DNA of 64,000 nt from a bacterium. GTDB lineage: Bacteria; Ratteibacteria; UBA8468; B48-G9; DTJG01. The notes beneath the pieces are model-generated. The model worked only from the letters and a program-made list of their open reading frames with translations. It was not told the origin of the DNA and ran no database searches. The stretch's first letter is position 1, and each line of letters begins with the position of its first letter. A program made the position numbers and the translations under genes. Location of the stretch: positions 28,934 to 92,933 of the forward strand of contig JAJYYV010000005.1 of assembly GCA_021800535.1 (NCBI GenBank), in the 5' to 3' direction. Of the stretch, positions 8,702 through 18,540 are shown piece by piece.

Positions 8702-10112
8702 TCCAAAAGGATTCTTGAAAGTTAAAAGAAAACTTCTCGAATACAGACCTATTTGTGATAGAATAAAGGATTATAATGAAGTTGTTTTGTTAAGAAGTGA
8801 GGAAGTGGCAAAACTGCAAGCCTCACGATGTATGGATTGTGGTACACCATTTTGTAATTGGGCATGCCCCTTAGGGAATTATATTCCCGAATGGAATGAT
8901 TGTATATTTAAAAATCAATGGAAGACTGCTTATTATTTGCTGCAATCTACCAATAATTTTCCGGAATTTACAGGTAGATTATGTCCTGCCATGTGTGAAT
9001 ATGCATGTGTTCTTGGAATTAATGATGACCCTGTGACTATAAGAGAAAATGAAATTGATATTATTGAATATGCATTTAATTCAGGTTTGGTACATCCTAT
9101 GCCGCCTAAAAAAAGAACAAATAAAAAAATAGCTATAGTTGGTTCAGGTCCTTCCGGTCTTGCCTGCGCAGATATTTTAAATAAAATAGGCCATAATGTC
9201 ATGGTTTTTGAAAAAAGTGATAAATTGGGTGGGATTTTAAGATATGGTATTCCTGATTTTAAATTAGATAAAAAAATTATTGACAGAAGATTATCTCTTC
9301 TCAAAGAAGAAGGGATGGAGTTTATTACCAATACTAATGTTGGAGTGTCTATTAAATTTTCCCAGTTAAGAAAAGAATTTGATGCAATTGCTCTTACCGG
9401 AGGATGTCGTGTCCCAAGGGATTTAAAAATTAAAGGAAGAAATTTAAAAAATATTTATTTTGCCATGTATTATTTGATTCATTCCAATAGATATACCGGG
9501 GGAAAAGACTTACCAGATAATGTAAATGCCTGCAACAAAAATGTTGTTGTCATTGGAGGGGGGGATACAGGAGCAGATTGTGTAGGTACAGCAAACAGAC
9601 AGGGGGCAAAATGTGTTGTCCAGATAGAACTTTTAAATCAGCCTTCTGAATGCAGACCTGAAAATCAACCATGGCCTTTATATCCTATGATTTTAAAAAC
9701 ATCCAGTAGTCATCAGGAAGGAGTTAAAAGAGAATGGGGGATTTTAACAAAAGAATTTATTGGAGACACATCTGTTAAAAAAATTTCCTGTGTCCGTGTT
9801 GATTTTTCAACAAAAGATGCAAAAGGTTGTTCTATTATGAAAGAGATTCCTGGTACGGAATTTGAAATAGATGCTGATATGGTTATTCTTGCTTTAGGTT
9901 TTATTCATCCGCAACATAATTATATTTTAGAAGAACTCCAATTACAATTAGATGAAAGAAAAAATATAAAAACCAATAGTAATTATATGACTTCTATACC
10001 TGGAATATTTTCTGCCGGTGATATGAGAACAGGACAATCTTTAATCGTAAGATCTATTGCTGATGGTAGAATTTGTGCTTATAATATAGATAAATATTTA
10101 TTAAATACTTAA
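8694..10112 (+). CDS. gltD: Glutamate synthase small (beta) subunit
   Basis: The FAD- and Fe-S-containing partner of GltB passes electrons from NAD(P)H to the large subunit. The N-terminus has two Cys-rich cluster motifs (CMDCGTPFCNWACP and CPAMCEYAC). It is followed by the FAD-binding AIVGSGPSGLACADIL near residues 145-160, a second nucleotide-binding VVVIGGGDTGADCVG near 290, and a C-terminal GIFSAGDMRTGQSLIV typical of the family. The frame can also start at GTG 8691, but ATG 8694 lies at a better distance from the GAGGTG ribosome site. The gene overlaps the gltB stop codon, indicating translational coupling. Confidence 0.96.
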   Translation: MGDPKGFLKVKRKLLEYRPICDRIKDYNEVVLLRSEEVAKLQASRCMDCGTPFCNWACPLGNYIPEWNDCIFKNQWKTAYYLLQSTNNFPEFTGRLCPAMCEYACVLGINDDPVTIRENEIDIIEYAFNSGLVHPMPPKKRTNKKIAIVGSGPSGLACADILNKIGHNVMVFEKSDKLGGILRYGIPDFKLDKKIIDRRLSLLKEEGMEFITNTNVGVSIKFSQLRKEFDAIALTGGCRVPRDLKIKGRNLKNIYFAMYYLIHSNRYTGGKDLPDNVNACNKNVVVIGGGDTGADCVGTANRQGAKCVVQIELLNQPSECRPENQPWPLYPMILKTSSSHQEGVKREWGILTKEFIGDTSVKKISCVRVDFSTKDAKGCSIMKEIPGTEFEIDADMVILALGFIHPQHNYILEELQLQLDERKNIKTNSNYMTSIPGIFSAGDMRTGQSLIVRSIADGRICAYNIDKYLLNT

Positions 10113-10168
10113 TGAAGAGTCTATAGTATAAAGTAGACACAAATACATAATTAAAAGGAGCAAATAAA

Positions 10169-10714
10169 ATGATTACCAAAAAAGAAGCTGAAAAAGCAAA
10201 AAAGAAAGCGTATCATATGTTAAAAAAAGCAAAAATTGCCATTACCAAAAAAGAATATGAAAATATGGAGGTGGCAGATAATGGACTTGGAGACTTAAAA
10301 CATATTGGATTGGAAATTATCGTTTATGAAAATAATGATAGATATTGTGCAAAAGAGTTGATTTTATTTCCACGGCAGATATGTCCTGAACATAGACATC
10401 CTCCATTATCAGAAAATAACCCCGGGAAACAGGAAACTTTTAGATGTAGATGGGGAGAGGTTTATTTATATATTCCTGGAGAATCTGTAAAAAAATCAAA
10501 AGCTAAAATTAAAACAAGAAAACAATATTTTACCTGCCGGCATGAGATTATACTTAAACCAGGAGACCAATATACTCTTTCTCCAAATACATTACATTGG
10601 TTTCAGGCAGGAGATAAGGGGGCAATAGTATCAGAATTTTCTTCTCAAAGTAATGATGAAACAGACCTGTTTACGGACCCGGATATAAAAAGAATTACCC
10701 GGATTTCTGAATAA
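10169..10714 (+). CDS. D-lyxose isomerase-like cupin sugar isomerase
   Basis: The 181-residue product matches the cupin family of D-lyxose/D-mannose ketol-isomerases, which interconvert aldoses and ketoses with a divalent metal. The metal-binding pattern is visible: His75 and His77 in PEHRHP, Glu89 in KQETF and His143 in TLHWFQAGD, followed by the family-typical EFSSQSNDETDLFTDP. Residues 1-50 form a Lys-rich helical lead-in. A good AAAAGGAG ribosome site precedes the start. The stop codon abuts the murI start with no gap, so it is in the murI-purine operon. The in vivo sugar is unknown. Confidence 0.8.
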   Translation: MITKKEAEKAKKKAYHMLKKAKIAITKKEYENMEVADNGLGDLKHIGLEIIVYENNDRYCAKELILFPRQICPEHRHPPLSENNPGKQETFRCRWGEVYLYIPGESVKKSKAKIKTRKQYFTCRHEIILKPGDQYTLSPNTLHWFQAGDKGAIVSEFSSQSNDETDLFTDPDIKRITRISE

Positions 10715-11518
10715 ATGAGTAAAAATGATTCTCCAATTGCGATTTTTGATTCTGGAATGGGAGGACTTACAGTAGTAAAAGAAATCCATAAATTAATACC
10801 TGGAAAAGATATTATTTATTTGGGAGATACAGCAAGAGTTCCTTATGGGACTAAATCTTCTGATGTAATAAAAGGATATGCCAAACAGATTACACAATTT
10901 CTTTTAACATTTAATCCCCAGATTATAGTAATAGCCTGTCACACAGTATCTTCTCTGGCATTAAATTTTTTAAAAAAAAATTTTCCTCAAATACTTTTTA
11001 TAGATGTTGTCAGTCCTTCAGCAAAAAAGTCTATAAACATTACCCAAAACTATAGAGTTGCAGTTATAGGAACTCCTGCCACAATTGCAAGTGGCAAATA
11101 TCAGAATCTGATTAAAACATTAAATCCAAAAATAAAAATTTTTTCTCAGGCTTGTCCTTTATTCGTTCCGCTTGTAGAAGAAGGATTAATTACAGGGGAT
11201 ATTCCTTATCTTATAGCCAAAAAATATCTTTCAGGATTAATAGATAAAAGAATTGATACCCTTATACTTGGTTGCACCCATTATCCTATTTTAAAAAATA
11301 TTATACAAAAAGTTGTTGGAGAAGATATAAAACTTATAGATGCTTCAGAAGTTGTGGCAATAAAAGTAAAAAATTTATTTAAAGAAAAAAATATGATAGA
11401 ATATAGAAAAGAAAAAAAACCTCTTTTATATTTTACAGATATTACAAAAGACCACAAAAAAATTATAAATTTTTTCTGGAATGATTCAAAAATGATAGTT
11501 CGCCGCATAATACTTTAA
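10715..11518 (+). CDS. murI: Glutamate racemase
   Basis: MurI converts L- to D-glutamate for peptidoglycan. The 267-residue length is normal. N-terminal IAIFDSGMGGLTV carries the catalytic Asp; the two catalytic cysteines are Cys75 (IACHTVSS) and Cys187 (LGCTHYP). The first motif is usually CNTAS or CNTAT, so His and Val are unusual neighbours, but both cysteines are intact. It starts immediately after the preceding stop codon and is followed by queD five bases later. Confidence 0.93.
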   Translation: MSKNDSPIAIFDSGMGGLTVVKEIHKLIPGKDIIYLGDTARVPYGTKSSDVIKGYAKQITQFLLTFNPQIIVIACHTVSSLALNFLKKNFPQILFIDVVSPSAKKSINITQNYRVAVIGTPATIASGKYQNLIKTLNPKIKIFSQACPLFVPLVEEGLITGDIPYLIAKKYLSGLIDKRIDTLILGCTHYPILKNIIQKVVGEDIKLIDASEVVAIKVKNLFKEKNMIEYRKEKKPLLYFTDITKDHKKIINFFWNDSKMIVRRIIL

Positions 11519-11523
11519 AAAAT

Positions 11524-11898
11524 ATGAATATATATGAATTAAGAGTGATTAGTGAATTTTCATCTGCTCATAAACTTAGAGACTATCAGGGCAAATGTGA
11601 AAATCTTCATGGTCATAATTGGAAGGTGGAGGTATTTGTTGAGGCAAATACAATAGATAAAACAGGATTGGTTATTGATTTTAAAATTTTAAAAGAAAAG
11701 ATTAATAGTATTATTTCTCAATTAGACCATTGCTATATAAATAAAATAAAATATTTTCAGAAACATAATCCTACTTCTGAAAATATAGCAGAATATATAT
11801 TTAAAAAAATGACATTAGCATTAAAAGGTTATTCTTTAAAATTAAAAAAGATTACTGTATGGGAAAATGAAAAACAGTCCGCTTCATACTTGGAATAA
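11524..11898 (+). CDS. queD: 6-carboxytetrahydropterin synthase / 6-pyruvoyl-tetrahydropterin synthase family
   Basis: This 124-residue protein belongs to the PTPS/QueD family, which acts on dihydroneopterin triphosphate in queuosine (7-deazaguanine) or pterin synthesis. Zinc ligands His16, His29 and His31 (SSAHKL and NLHGHNW) and catalytic Cys25 are visible, as are the Asp-His pair in QLDHC and a C-terminal Glu in TVWENE. Length is typical of QueD. No queC or queE is nearby, so pterin synthesis is an alternative. It is tightly packed between murI and purS. Confidence 0.88.
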   Translation: MNIYELRVISEFSSAHKLRDYQGKCENLHGHNWKVEVFVEANTIDKTGLVIDFKILKEKINSIISQLDHCYINKIKYFQKHNPTSENIAEYIFKKMTLALKGYSLKLKKITVWENEKQSASYLE

Positions 11899-11902
11899 AA
11901 AA

Positions 11903-12364
11903 ATGAACAAAAATTTTTATATAGAAATCCATCTTAAAAAAAATTTTTTTGATGCTTTTGGAGATGATCTTAAAAAATCAATCATAGAAATGGGTATTAC
12001 AGGAATAAACAATATATATGTTTCAGACATATATTTTTTACAGGGTGAAATTTCTAAAAAAGAAATGGAAAAGATAGCAAAAAATCTTTTTTTAGATAGT
12101 ATTACCCAGACATTAACAATATATACAAAGCCTCCAGAAGTTCATAACAAAAAGATTATAGAGGTATGGTATAAAAAACAGGTTTCTGACCCGGTTTCTA
12201 TTACAGCTTTAAAAGGTATTAAAGATATGGGTATTAATAAAAATATTCAGATACGATGCGGTAAAAAATATCAAATTGATGCTGATATTGATAAAGATAT
12301 AACAGAAACCATCTGTAAAAAATTGATTGCTAACACACTTATTCAGGATTATAGGATATCTTAA
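11903..12364 (+). CDS. purS: FGAM synthase subunit PurS, tandem two-domain form
   Basis: PurS is the small structural subunit of the PurSLQ complex, helping channel ammonia from PurQ to PurL. The C-terminal half matches normal ~80-residue PurS very well (DPVSITALKGIKDMGI, then KKLIANTLIQDYRI). The N-terminal half has the same pattern in more diverged form (DAFGDDLKKSIIEMGITGI). The protein is therefore about twice the usual length. The frame is open further upstream to 11867, but the ATG at 11903 lies just after the queD stop and begins the first domain. It is followed by purL after three bases. Confidence 0.85.
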   Translation: MNKNFYIEIHLKKNFFDAFGDDLKKSIIEMGITGINNIYVSDIYFLQGEISKKEMEKIAKNLFLDSITQTLTIYTKPPEVHNKKIIEVWYKKQVSDPVSITALKGIKDMGINKNIQIRCGKKYQIDADIDKDITETICKKLIANTLIQDYRIS

Positions 12365-12367
12365 AAA

Positions 12368-14734
12368 ATGAAAGCAAAAGAAATAAAAATTATCAATTTG
12401 GCAGACAAAGAACTAATGGATTTAAGTAAAAAAGGACTGCTTTCTCTTAATTTAGAAGAAATGAAAACCATACAGACCTTTTTTAAAAATTTAGAAAGAA
12501 ATCCTACTGACCTTGAAATTGAAACTATTGCACAAACATGGTCGGAACATTGTTTTCATAAAACTTTTAAAAGTAAAATTTTGTATAAAGAAATTTATAA
12601 TGAGGATTTCTCTACAGAAGAAATCCCTTCACTTTTTTCTCTTATAAAAAAATCAACAGAAAAAATTTCAAAAAAGTGGTGTCTGTCTGTTTTTAAAGAT
12701 AATGCAGGAATAATAGAATTTGATAAAAATACAGCCATAGCTTTTAAGGTTGAAACACATAATCATCCTTCTGCTCTTGAACCTTATGGTGGCGCAGCAA
12801 CAGGTATTGGCGGGGTAATAAGAGATATTTTAGGTGTTGGACTTGGAGCCAAACCCATTCTTAATACAGATGTTTTTTGTTTTGGCCCACTGGATATTTC
12901 TTTTGAAAATCTTCCTGCCGATATTTTCCATCCAAAAAGACTTTTCAGGGGGGTTGTATCAGGAGTTAGAGATTATGGTAATAGAATGGGTATTCCTACA
13001 GGAAATGGTGCAATTATTTTTGATGAAGGATATATATACAACATTCTTGTTTACTGCGGAACACTTGGTATTATGCCAAAAAAATATATAAATAAAAAAG
13101 TATCTGTTGGAGATTTAATAATTCTTATTGGAGGAAAAACAGGAAAAGATGGGATACATGGGGCAACGTTTTCTTCTGCCAATCTTGAAAAAAATATTCC
13201 CAATAGTGTTGTTCAGATTGGAGACCCGATTACAGAAAAAAAAATGCTGGATGCTCTTTTAATTGCAAGGGATAAAGAATTAATCTCATCAATTACAGAC
13301 TGTGGAGCAGGGGGACTTTCTTCTGCTGTGGGAGAGTTAGCACAGGATTGCGGAGCAAAAATTTTTCTTGAAAAGGTTCCACTAAAATACTATGGATTAG
13401 AACCATGGGAAATATGGCTTTCTGAATCACAGGAAAGAATGGTTCTTTCAGCCAATAAAAAGAATTTTTTAAAACTAAAAAAAATTTTTGATAATGAAAA
13501 TGTTGGCTATTCATGTATTGGAGAATTTACAAATAGCGGGAAATTAGAAATATTTCATAATAAAGATATTGTAGGTGATATAGACCTAAAGTTTCTATTT
13601 TCAGGTATTCCTGGTACTTCTTTAAGAGCAAATTTTACCTATATCCATCAGCCGGATATTTTTCCTGAAAATATAAATTTCCAGGAGGTTCTTATTCAAT
13701 TACTTTCTCATCACAATATTGCTTCCAAAGAAGCCGTTATAAGACAGTATGACCATGAAGTGCAGTCTCATACAATTTTAAAACCTCTTGCTGGAATTGA
13801 TGAATGTGGACCTCTGGATGCTATTGTTTTACGGCCTATGTATGATAGCAATAAAGGGATTGTTGTTTCATGTGGAATTAATCCATATTATGGAGAAATA
13901 GACCCTTATATGATGGCAGGTTGTTGTATAGAGGAATCTTTAAGAAATCTTGTTTCTGTTGGTGGAAATGTTGAAAAAACTGCGTTTTTGGATAATTTTT
14001 GCTGGGGAAATATAAACAATGAAAATATTTTAGGTACTCTGGTAAGATGTGTTAAAGGATGTCATGATTTTGCTATTAAATATGATATTCCTTTTATTTC
14101 AGGAAAAGATAGTTTAAATAATTACTATACAGTTGAAAAAGATACAATCTCAATACCTGGAACCCTTCTTATTTCTGCTGTAAGCATCATTGAAGATGTA
14201 AAAAAAATTGTTAGTTCAGATTTTAAAGAGCCGGATAGTTTTATATATATGCTTGGTATAACAAAGGATGAGATGGCAGGTTCTCATCTTTATAAAGTTT
14301 TAAATATGAAAGCAGGAAATGTTCCCCAACCTAATCCGGAAATTACATTGCCTTTAATGAAAAAAATTAGATATGCAATCAATAAAGGTATTATAAAAGC
14401 CTGTCACGATTGTTCTGAAGGTGGATTTGCTGTTGCATTAAGTGAAATGATTATTGGGGGTGGTTATGGAGCAAATGTGGATATAGAAAAATTACCAAAA
14501 CAAACTGATAAAAAAATATCCTTATTGTTTTCTGAAAGTCAGGGAAGATTTATAGTGGAAATAGATAAAGATAATTCAGACGCTTTTAAAAAAATATTTT
14601 CAGGAGCACCTTTTTATTGTATAGGAAATACAACACCTGATTTTCGGCTTAATATATTCTTTGATAAAGAAAAAATTATTGATATAGATGGTGAAAAAAT
14701 AAAACAGGTATGGACAGGGGCACTTAAATGGTAA
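12368..14734 (+). CDS. purL: Phosphoribosylformylglycinamidine synthase II
   Basis: PurL performs the ATP-dependent amidation of FGAR to FGAM in purine synthesis. The 788-residue product is the small form that works with separate PurS and PurQ. Visible family segments are IAQTWSEHCFHKTF (about residue 55), VETHNHPSALEPYGGAATGIGG, DILGVGLGAKP, GVVSGVRDYGNRMGIPT, TDCGAGGLSSAVGELA, and the second half with GKDSLNN and CHDCSEGGFAVALSEM. Its last seven bases overlap the purQ start (ATGGTAA), indicating translational coupling. Confidence 0.96.
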   Translation: MKAKEIKIINLADKELMDLSKKGLLSLNLEEMKTIQTFFKNLERNPTDLEIETIAQTWSEHCFHKTFKSKILYKEIYNEDFSTEEIPSLFSLIKKSTEKISKKWCLSVFKDNAGIIEFDKNTAIAFKVETHNHPSALEPYGGAATGIGGVIRDILGVGLGAKPILNTDVFCFGPLDISFENLPADIFHPKRLFRGVVSGVRDYGNRMGIPTGNGAIIFDEGYIYNILVYCGTLGIMPKKYINKKVSVGDLIILIGGKTGKDGIHGATFSSANLEKNIPNSVVQIGDPITEKKMLDALLIARDKELISSITDCGAGGLSSAVGELAQDCGAKIFLEKVPLKYYGLEPWEIWLSESQERMVLSANKKNFLKLKKIFDNENVGYSCIGEFTNSGKLEIFHNKDIVGDIDLKFLFSGIPGTSLRANFTYIHQPDIFPENINFQEVLIQLLSHHNIASKEAVIRQYDHEVQSHTILKPLAGIDECGPLDAIVLRPMYDSNKGIVVSCGINPYYGEIDPYMMAGCCIEESLRNLVSVGGNVEKTAFLDNFCWGNINNENILGTLVRCVKGCHDFAIKYDIPFISGKDSLNNYYTVEKDTISIPGTLLISAVSIIEDVKKIVSSDFKEPDSFIYMLGITKDEMAGSHLYKVLNMKAGNVPQPNPEITLPLMKKIRYAINKGIIKACHDCSEGGFAVALSEMIIGGGYGANVDIEKLPKQTDKKISLLFSESQGRFIVEIDKDNSDAFKKIFSGAPFYCIGNTTPDFRLNIFFDKEKIIDIDGEKIKQVWTGALKW

Positions 14735-15492
14735 AAGTTTTAATACTAAGAACATCAGGAACAAATTGTGATTTTGAAACAGAATGGGCTTTTAATATTT
14801 GTGGGGCAAAAGCAGAAAGAGTGCATCTTCTTTCTATTATAAATGGTAAAAAAAATATAAATAATTATGATATTCTTGTTATCCCTGGTGGATTTTCTTA
14901 TGGCGACGACCTTGGAGCAGGTAAGGTTTTTGCAAATGAAATTAAACTAAAAATATGGGAATCTATTGAGATATTTAAAAAAAGTAAAAAACCAATTATT
15001 GGGATTTGTAATGGATTTCAGGTTCTGGTTAAGGCTGGGATTATACCATTTTGGGGAAAAAATTCTGCAAGCTTAACATGGAATAATAGCGGTAGATATG
15101 AAGACAGATGGGTTTATTTAAAAATAGAATCCAGTCTGTCCCCTTTTTTTAAAAATCTTCCGGAAATAATAAGACTTCCTGTTGCACATGCAGAAGGTAA
15201 ATTTGTGGTTAAAGATAAAATCACTCTTAATAAAATTGGAAAAAATAAGCAAATTATATTAAAATATGTAAAACCATCAGGAGAAATATCAGGTTATCCT
15301 TATAATCCAAATGGTTCACAGGAAAATATTGCAGGGGTTTGTGATGAAAGCGGACTAATCATAGGTCTGATGCCTCATCCTGAAAGAGCTCTTCTTAGTA
15401 TACATTTGCCTGATTGGACAAGACAGAAAAGGGAAAAAGTATTTGGTTATGGTTATATAATTTTAAAAAACATGGTAGAATATGTATCTTAA
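14728..15492 (+). CDS. purQ: Phosphoribosylformylglycinamidine synthase glutaminase subunit
   Basis: PurQ supplies ammonia from glutamine to PurL. It is a class I glutamine amidotransferase of 254 residues. The nucleophile Cys lies in GICNGFQVL (about residue 93), the oxyanion region in IPGGFSYGDDLGAGK, and the His-Glu pair in LMPHPERAL near the C-terminus. A long form is expected in genomes with separate PurS. It overlaps purL by seven bases and closes the purine cluster. Confidence 0.96.
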   Translation: MVKVLILRTSGTNCDFETEWAFNICGAKAERVHLLSIINGKKNINNYDILVIPGGFSYGDDLGAGKVFANEIKLKIWESIEIFKKSKKPIIGICNGFQVLVKAGIIPFWGKNSASLTWNNSGRYEDRWVYLKIESSLSPFFKNLPEIIRLPVAHAEGKFVVKDKITLNKIGKNKQIILKYVKPSGEISGYPYNPNGSQENIAGVCDESGLIIGLMPHPERALLSIHLPDWTRQKREKVFGYGYIILKNMVEYVS

Positions 15493-15537
15493 TAATAAAA
15501 TATAAACATAAATTTATGTAGCGCAGGGAGGTAAAAG

Positions 15538-16422
15538 TTGGAAGAAATTATTTTTAAAAAAGCAGAAATTCTTGTTGAAGCACTTCCTTATATTCAAAAA
15601 TATAAAGGGAAATTATTTGTAATAAAAATGGGCGGCAGTATTTTCAGAAATCAGGATGTAAAAAAAAGTATTTTAATGGATGTTGCTTTTCTTAATGCTG
15701 TAGGAATAAATGTTTTGCTTGTATGTGGAGGAGGACCTTTTATTACGGAAGAAATTGAAAAAACAGGTAAAAAAGTTGAATTTATAGAGGGTTTGCGGGT
15801 AACCAATAAAGAAGAATTAGAAATTGTCGTAAAGGTTCTTGGAAATGTAAAAAATGAAATAAAAGATATTCTTGAAACGCAATTTAACACTTGTTGTACA
15901 GGTTTTAATCCTGAAGATAGGATTGTTTTAGCAAAAAAAATCCATTGGCAAAAAGGAGATGAAGTAATAGACCTTGGTTATGTAGGACAAATTACAGGGG
16001 TAGATATTCCCAAAATAGAAAGCCAGATTACCAGAGGGGTGGTTATTATTGCTCCTATTGGTATTTCAGAAGAAGGCCAGTTGTATAATATAAATGGTGA
16101 TTCTGTTTCTGCTTATATAAGCCAGATAATGAAAGCAGAGAAACTTATTTTTCTTACAAGTGTGCCGGGAATTATGAGGAACATATCAAACCCGGATGCT
16201 CTTATTTCTATTCTTACTGTGGAACAGGCAGAAGGTCTTATAAAAGATAATATTATTCAACATGGAATGATACCTAAGACAAAAGCCTGTATTTCTTCTC
16301 TAAAAGAAGGAGTAAAAAAAACACATATTATCAGTGGAACTATATCTCATGCCTTGCTTTTTGAAATTTTTACACAACAGGGTATAGGAACAGAAATTAT
16401 TTTATCTGAACAAAATGAATGA
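15538..16422 (+). CDS. argB: Acetylglutamate kinase
   Basis: This kinase phosphorylates N-acetylglutamate in arginine synthesis. The amino-acid-kinase fold is visible in VIKMGGSIFRN (phosphate loop, about residue 30), LLVCGGGPFITEEIEKTG, EGLRVTNKEELE, and the C-terminal NINGDSVSAYIS, FLTSVPGI and GMIPKTKAC. The second motif usually reads HGGGP; here Cys replaces His. Start codon is TTG at 15538, supported by an AGGGAGGT ribosome site with a 5-nt spacer. The last eight bases overlap argD. LysZ/ArgB dual function is possible, but neighbours argD and argF point to arginine. Confidence 0.93.
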   Translation: MEEIIFKKAEILVEALPYIQKYKGKLFVIKMGGSIFRNQDVKKSILMDVAFLNAVGINVLLVCGGGPFITEEIEKTGKKVEFIEGLRVTNKEELEIVVKVLGNVKNEIKDILETQFNTCCTGFNPEDRIVLAKKIHWQKGDEVIDLGYVGQITGVDIPKIESQITRGVVIIAPIGISEEGQLYNINGDSVSAYISQIMKAEKLIFLTSVPGIMRNISNPDALISILTVEQAEGLIKDNIIQHGMIPKTKACISSLKEGVKKTHIISGTISHALLFEIFTQQGIGTEIILSEQNE

Positions 16423-17620
16423 ACAGGAAATAAAACAGATTTATCAAGAGTTTATAATAGGTTCCTATAAAAGGGATGATATTGTTTTTGTAAAAGGGAA
16501 GGGTTCATATTTATGGGATATCAATGGTAAGAAATATATTGATTTTTTCCCTGGATGGGCAGTTTCAGGACTTGGCCATTGCCCACAACTTGTTGTTAAA
16601 TCAATTTGTAAACAGGCAAAAACATTAATGCATTTATCTAATAATTTTTATCATCCATGGCAGGCCCAGGCAGCAAAAAAAATCATAGATATTTCCTTTA
16701 ATGGAAAAGTGTTTTTCTGTAATAGTGGTGCAGAAGCCAATGAAGCAGCAATAAAGCTTTGCAGAATCTATGGAATGAAAAAAGGTAAATATAAATTTAT
16801 ATCTTTAAAAGATTCTTTTCATGGTAGAAGTTTGGCTACTGTCACCTTAACCGGACAGGAAAAATATTCTCTTCCTTTCAAACCTCTTCCTGAAGGATTT
16901 TCTTATGTTCCCATCAATGATTTTTCTGCATTAAACAGTTTGGTTGATGATAAAACATCAGCTATTTTTATTGAGATTATACAGGGAGAAGGAGGAATAA
17001 ATGTTGTAGAAAAAGAGTATTTGCAACAAATCAGAAATCTATGTGATGAAAAAGATATTCTCCTTGTTTTTGATGAGGTTCAGACTGGTTTTGGCAGAAC
17101 CGGGAAATTTTTTGCCTATCAAAACTATGAAATTGAACCTGATATAATGACTTTAGCCAAAACACTGGGAGGAGGGTTTCCTGTTGGAGCAATGATTGCA
17201 AGGAATGAAATAGCAGATTTATTTGTTCCGGGAACACATGCTTCAACTTTTGGAGGAAATCCGCTGGCCAGTTCTTCAATAATTTCTGTTATTGAAACAA
17301 TTATTAATGAAAAATTACTAAAAAATGTAAATATTCTTTCTCCTTTTTTTAAAGAATTTCTGGAAAATTTAAAAGAAAAATTTCCTGTAATAAAGGAAAT
17401 AAGAGGTATAGGTTTTATGCAGGGAATGGAATTGAAAACACCGGGTGAGGAATTAGTTGAAATTTGTAGACAAAAAGGTCTTCTTATAAATTGTACACAT
17501 AGTAATGTTATAAGAATAATGCCTGCAATTAATATAAAAAAACCTCTTCTAAAAAAAGGATTAAAAATCCTTGAAAACTCATTAAAAGAATTTTCTTGTT
17601 TCCCTGAGGTTGTTAAATGA
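16415..17620 (+). CDS. argD: Acetylornithine aminotransferase
   Basis: This class III PLP aminotransferase converts N-acetylglutamate semialdehyde to N-acetylornithine. The 401-residue product has FCNSGAEANEAAIKLCR (PLP phosphate site), SFHGRSLATVTLTGQ, DEVQTGFGRTG with the PLP-pyridine Asp, and the Schiff-base Lys249 in LAKTLGGGFPVGA. It overlaps argB by 8 bp and argF by 4 bp, so the three are one translationally coupled unit. A related lysine or ornithine aminotransferase role cannot be excluded by sequence alone. Confidence 0.93.
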   Translation: MNEQEIKQIYQEFIIGSYKRDDIVFVKGKGSYLWDINGKKYIDFFPGWAVSGLGHCPQLVVKSICKQAKTLMHLSNNFYHPWQAQAAKKIIDISFNGKVFFCNSGAEANEAAIKLCRIYGMKKGKYKFISLKDSFHGRSLATVTLTGQEKYSLPFKPLPEGFSYVPINDFSALNSLVDDKTSAIFIEIIQGEGGINVVEKEYLQQIRNLCDEKDILLVFDEVQTGFGRTGKFFAYQNYEIEPDIMTLAKTLGGGFPVGAMIARNEIADLFVPGTHASTFGGNPLASSSIISVIETIINEKLLKNVNILSPFFKEFLENLKEKFPVIKEIRGIGFMQGMELKTPGEELVEICRQKGLLINCTHSNVIRIMPAINIKKPLLKKGLKILENSLKEFSCFPEVVK

Positions 17621-18525
17621 AAAGAGATTTTTTAAATATAACAGATCTAAAAAAAGAGGAAATTTTTTATACTTTTGAAAAAGCAAAAGAATATAAAGAA
17701 AAAAGAAAAAATAAAATTCCTTTGGAAAAAATTATGCAGGGTAAATCCTTTGGCCTTTTATTTGAAAAACCATCTTCTAGAACAAGACTTTCTTTTGAAG
17801 TTGGCATATATCAATTAGGCGGATTTCCTCTTTTTATGTCTTCAGAAAACCTTCAGCTTATCCGCGGAGAAAATATAATTGATACTGCTAAAATCTTCAA
17901 TCTTTATTTGGATGGGCTTATCATAAGAACCTTTCAGCAAAAAGAAGTGGAAATAATATCAAAGTATGTGGATTTTCCTGTTATAAATGCTCTTACAGAC
18001 CAATTTCATCCATGCCAGGTTATGGCTGATTTTTTTACTCTTTGGGAAATATATAAAAACTTTAAAAATATTACCTTGTTGTATATAGGAGATGGAAATA
18101 ATATTTGTAATACACTTATTCTTGGAGCTGATATACTTGGAATAAAAATGAATATTTGTACACCTGAAAAGTATAAAGTAAAAAAAGAAATCTGGGACAT
18201 GGTAAAAAATAAAAACTTATTTAACGAGACAATAGAACCAAAAAAATTTATTAAAGAATCAAATATTATATATACAGATAGCTGGATAAGTATGGGACAG
18301 GAAAAAGAAAAAAATAAAAGGAAAAAAGTTTTTTTACCATATCAGGTAAACAAACAGCTTGTTAAAAATGCCCCAAAAAAATTTTTGTTTATGCACTGCC
18401 TTCCAGCCCATAGAAATTGGGAAGTAACAGATGATATTTTGGATGGACCGAATTCTATTATTCTTAAACAGGCAGAAAATCGTCTTTTTGTGCAACAGGC
18501 ATTACTATATTTTCTATACAAATAG
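17617..18525 (+). CDS. argF: Ornithine carbamoyltransferase
   Basis: It transfers a carbamoyl group to ornithine to make citrulline. The carbamoyl-phosphate-binding motif is SSRTR (residues 53-57), followed by the HPCQ motif in DQFHPCQVMADF and the ornithine-binding MHCLPAHR near residue 265. The YIGDGNNICNTLI segment is typical of OTCase rather than aspartate carbamoyltransferase. Length 302 is normal. It ends the plus-strand biosynthetic block, converging with the amidase gene after only 15 bp; no clear terminator is visible there. Confidence 0.95.
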   Translation: MKRDFLNITDLKKEEIFYTFEKAKEYKEKRKNKIPLEKIMQGKSFGLLFEKPSSRTRLSFEVGIYQLGGFPLFMSSENLQLIRGENIIDTAKIFNLYLDGLIIRTFQQKEVEIISKYVDFPVINALTDQFHPCQVMADFFTLWEIYKNFKNITLLYIGDGNNICNTLILGADILGIKMNICTPEKYKVKKEIWDMVKNKNLFNETIEPKKFIKESNIIYTDSWISMGQEKEKNKRKKVFLPYQVNKQLVKNAPKKFLFMHCLPAHRNWEVTDDILDGPNSIILKQAENRLFVQQALLYFLYK

Positions 18526-18540
18526 CGGGATATAAATATT

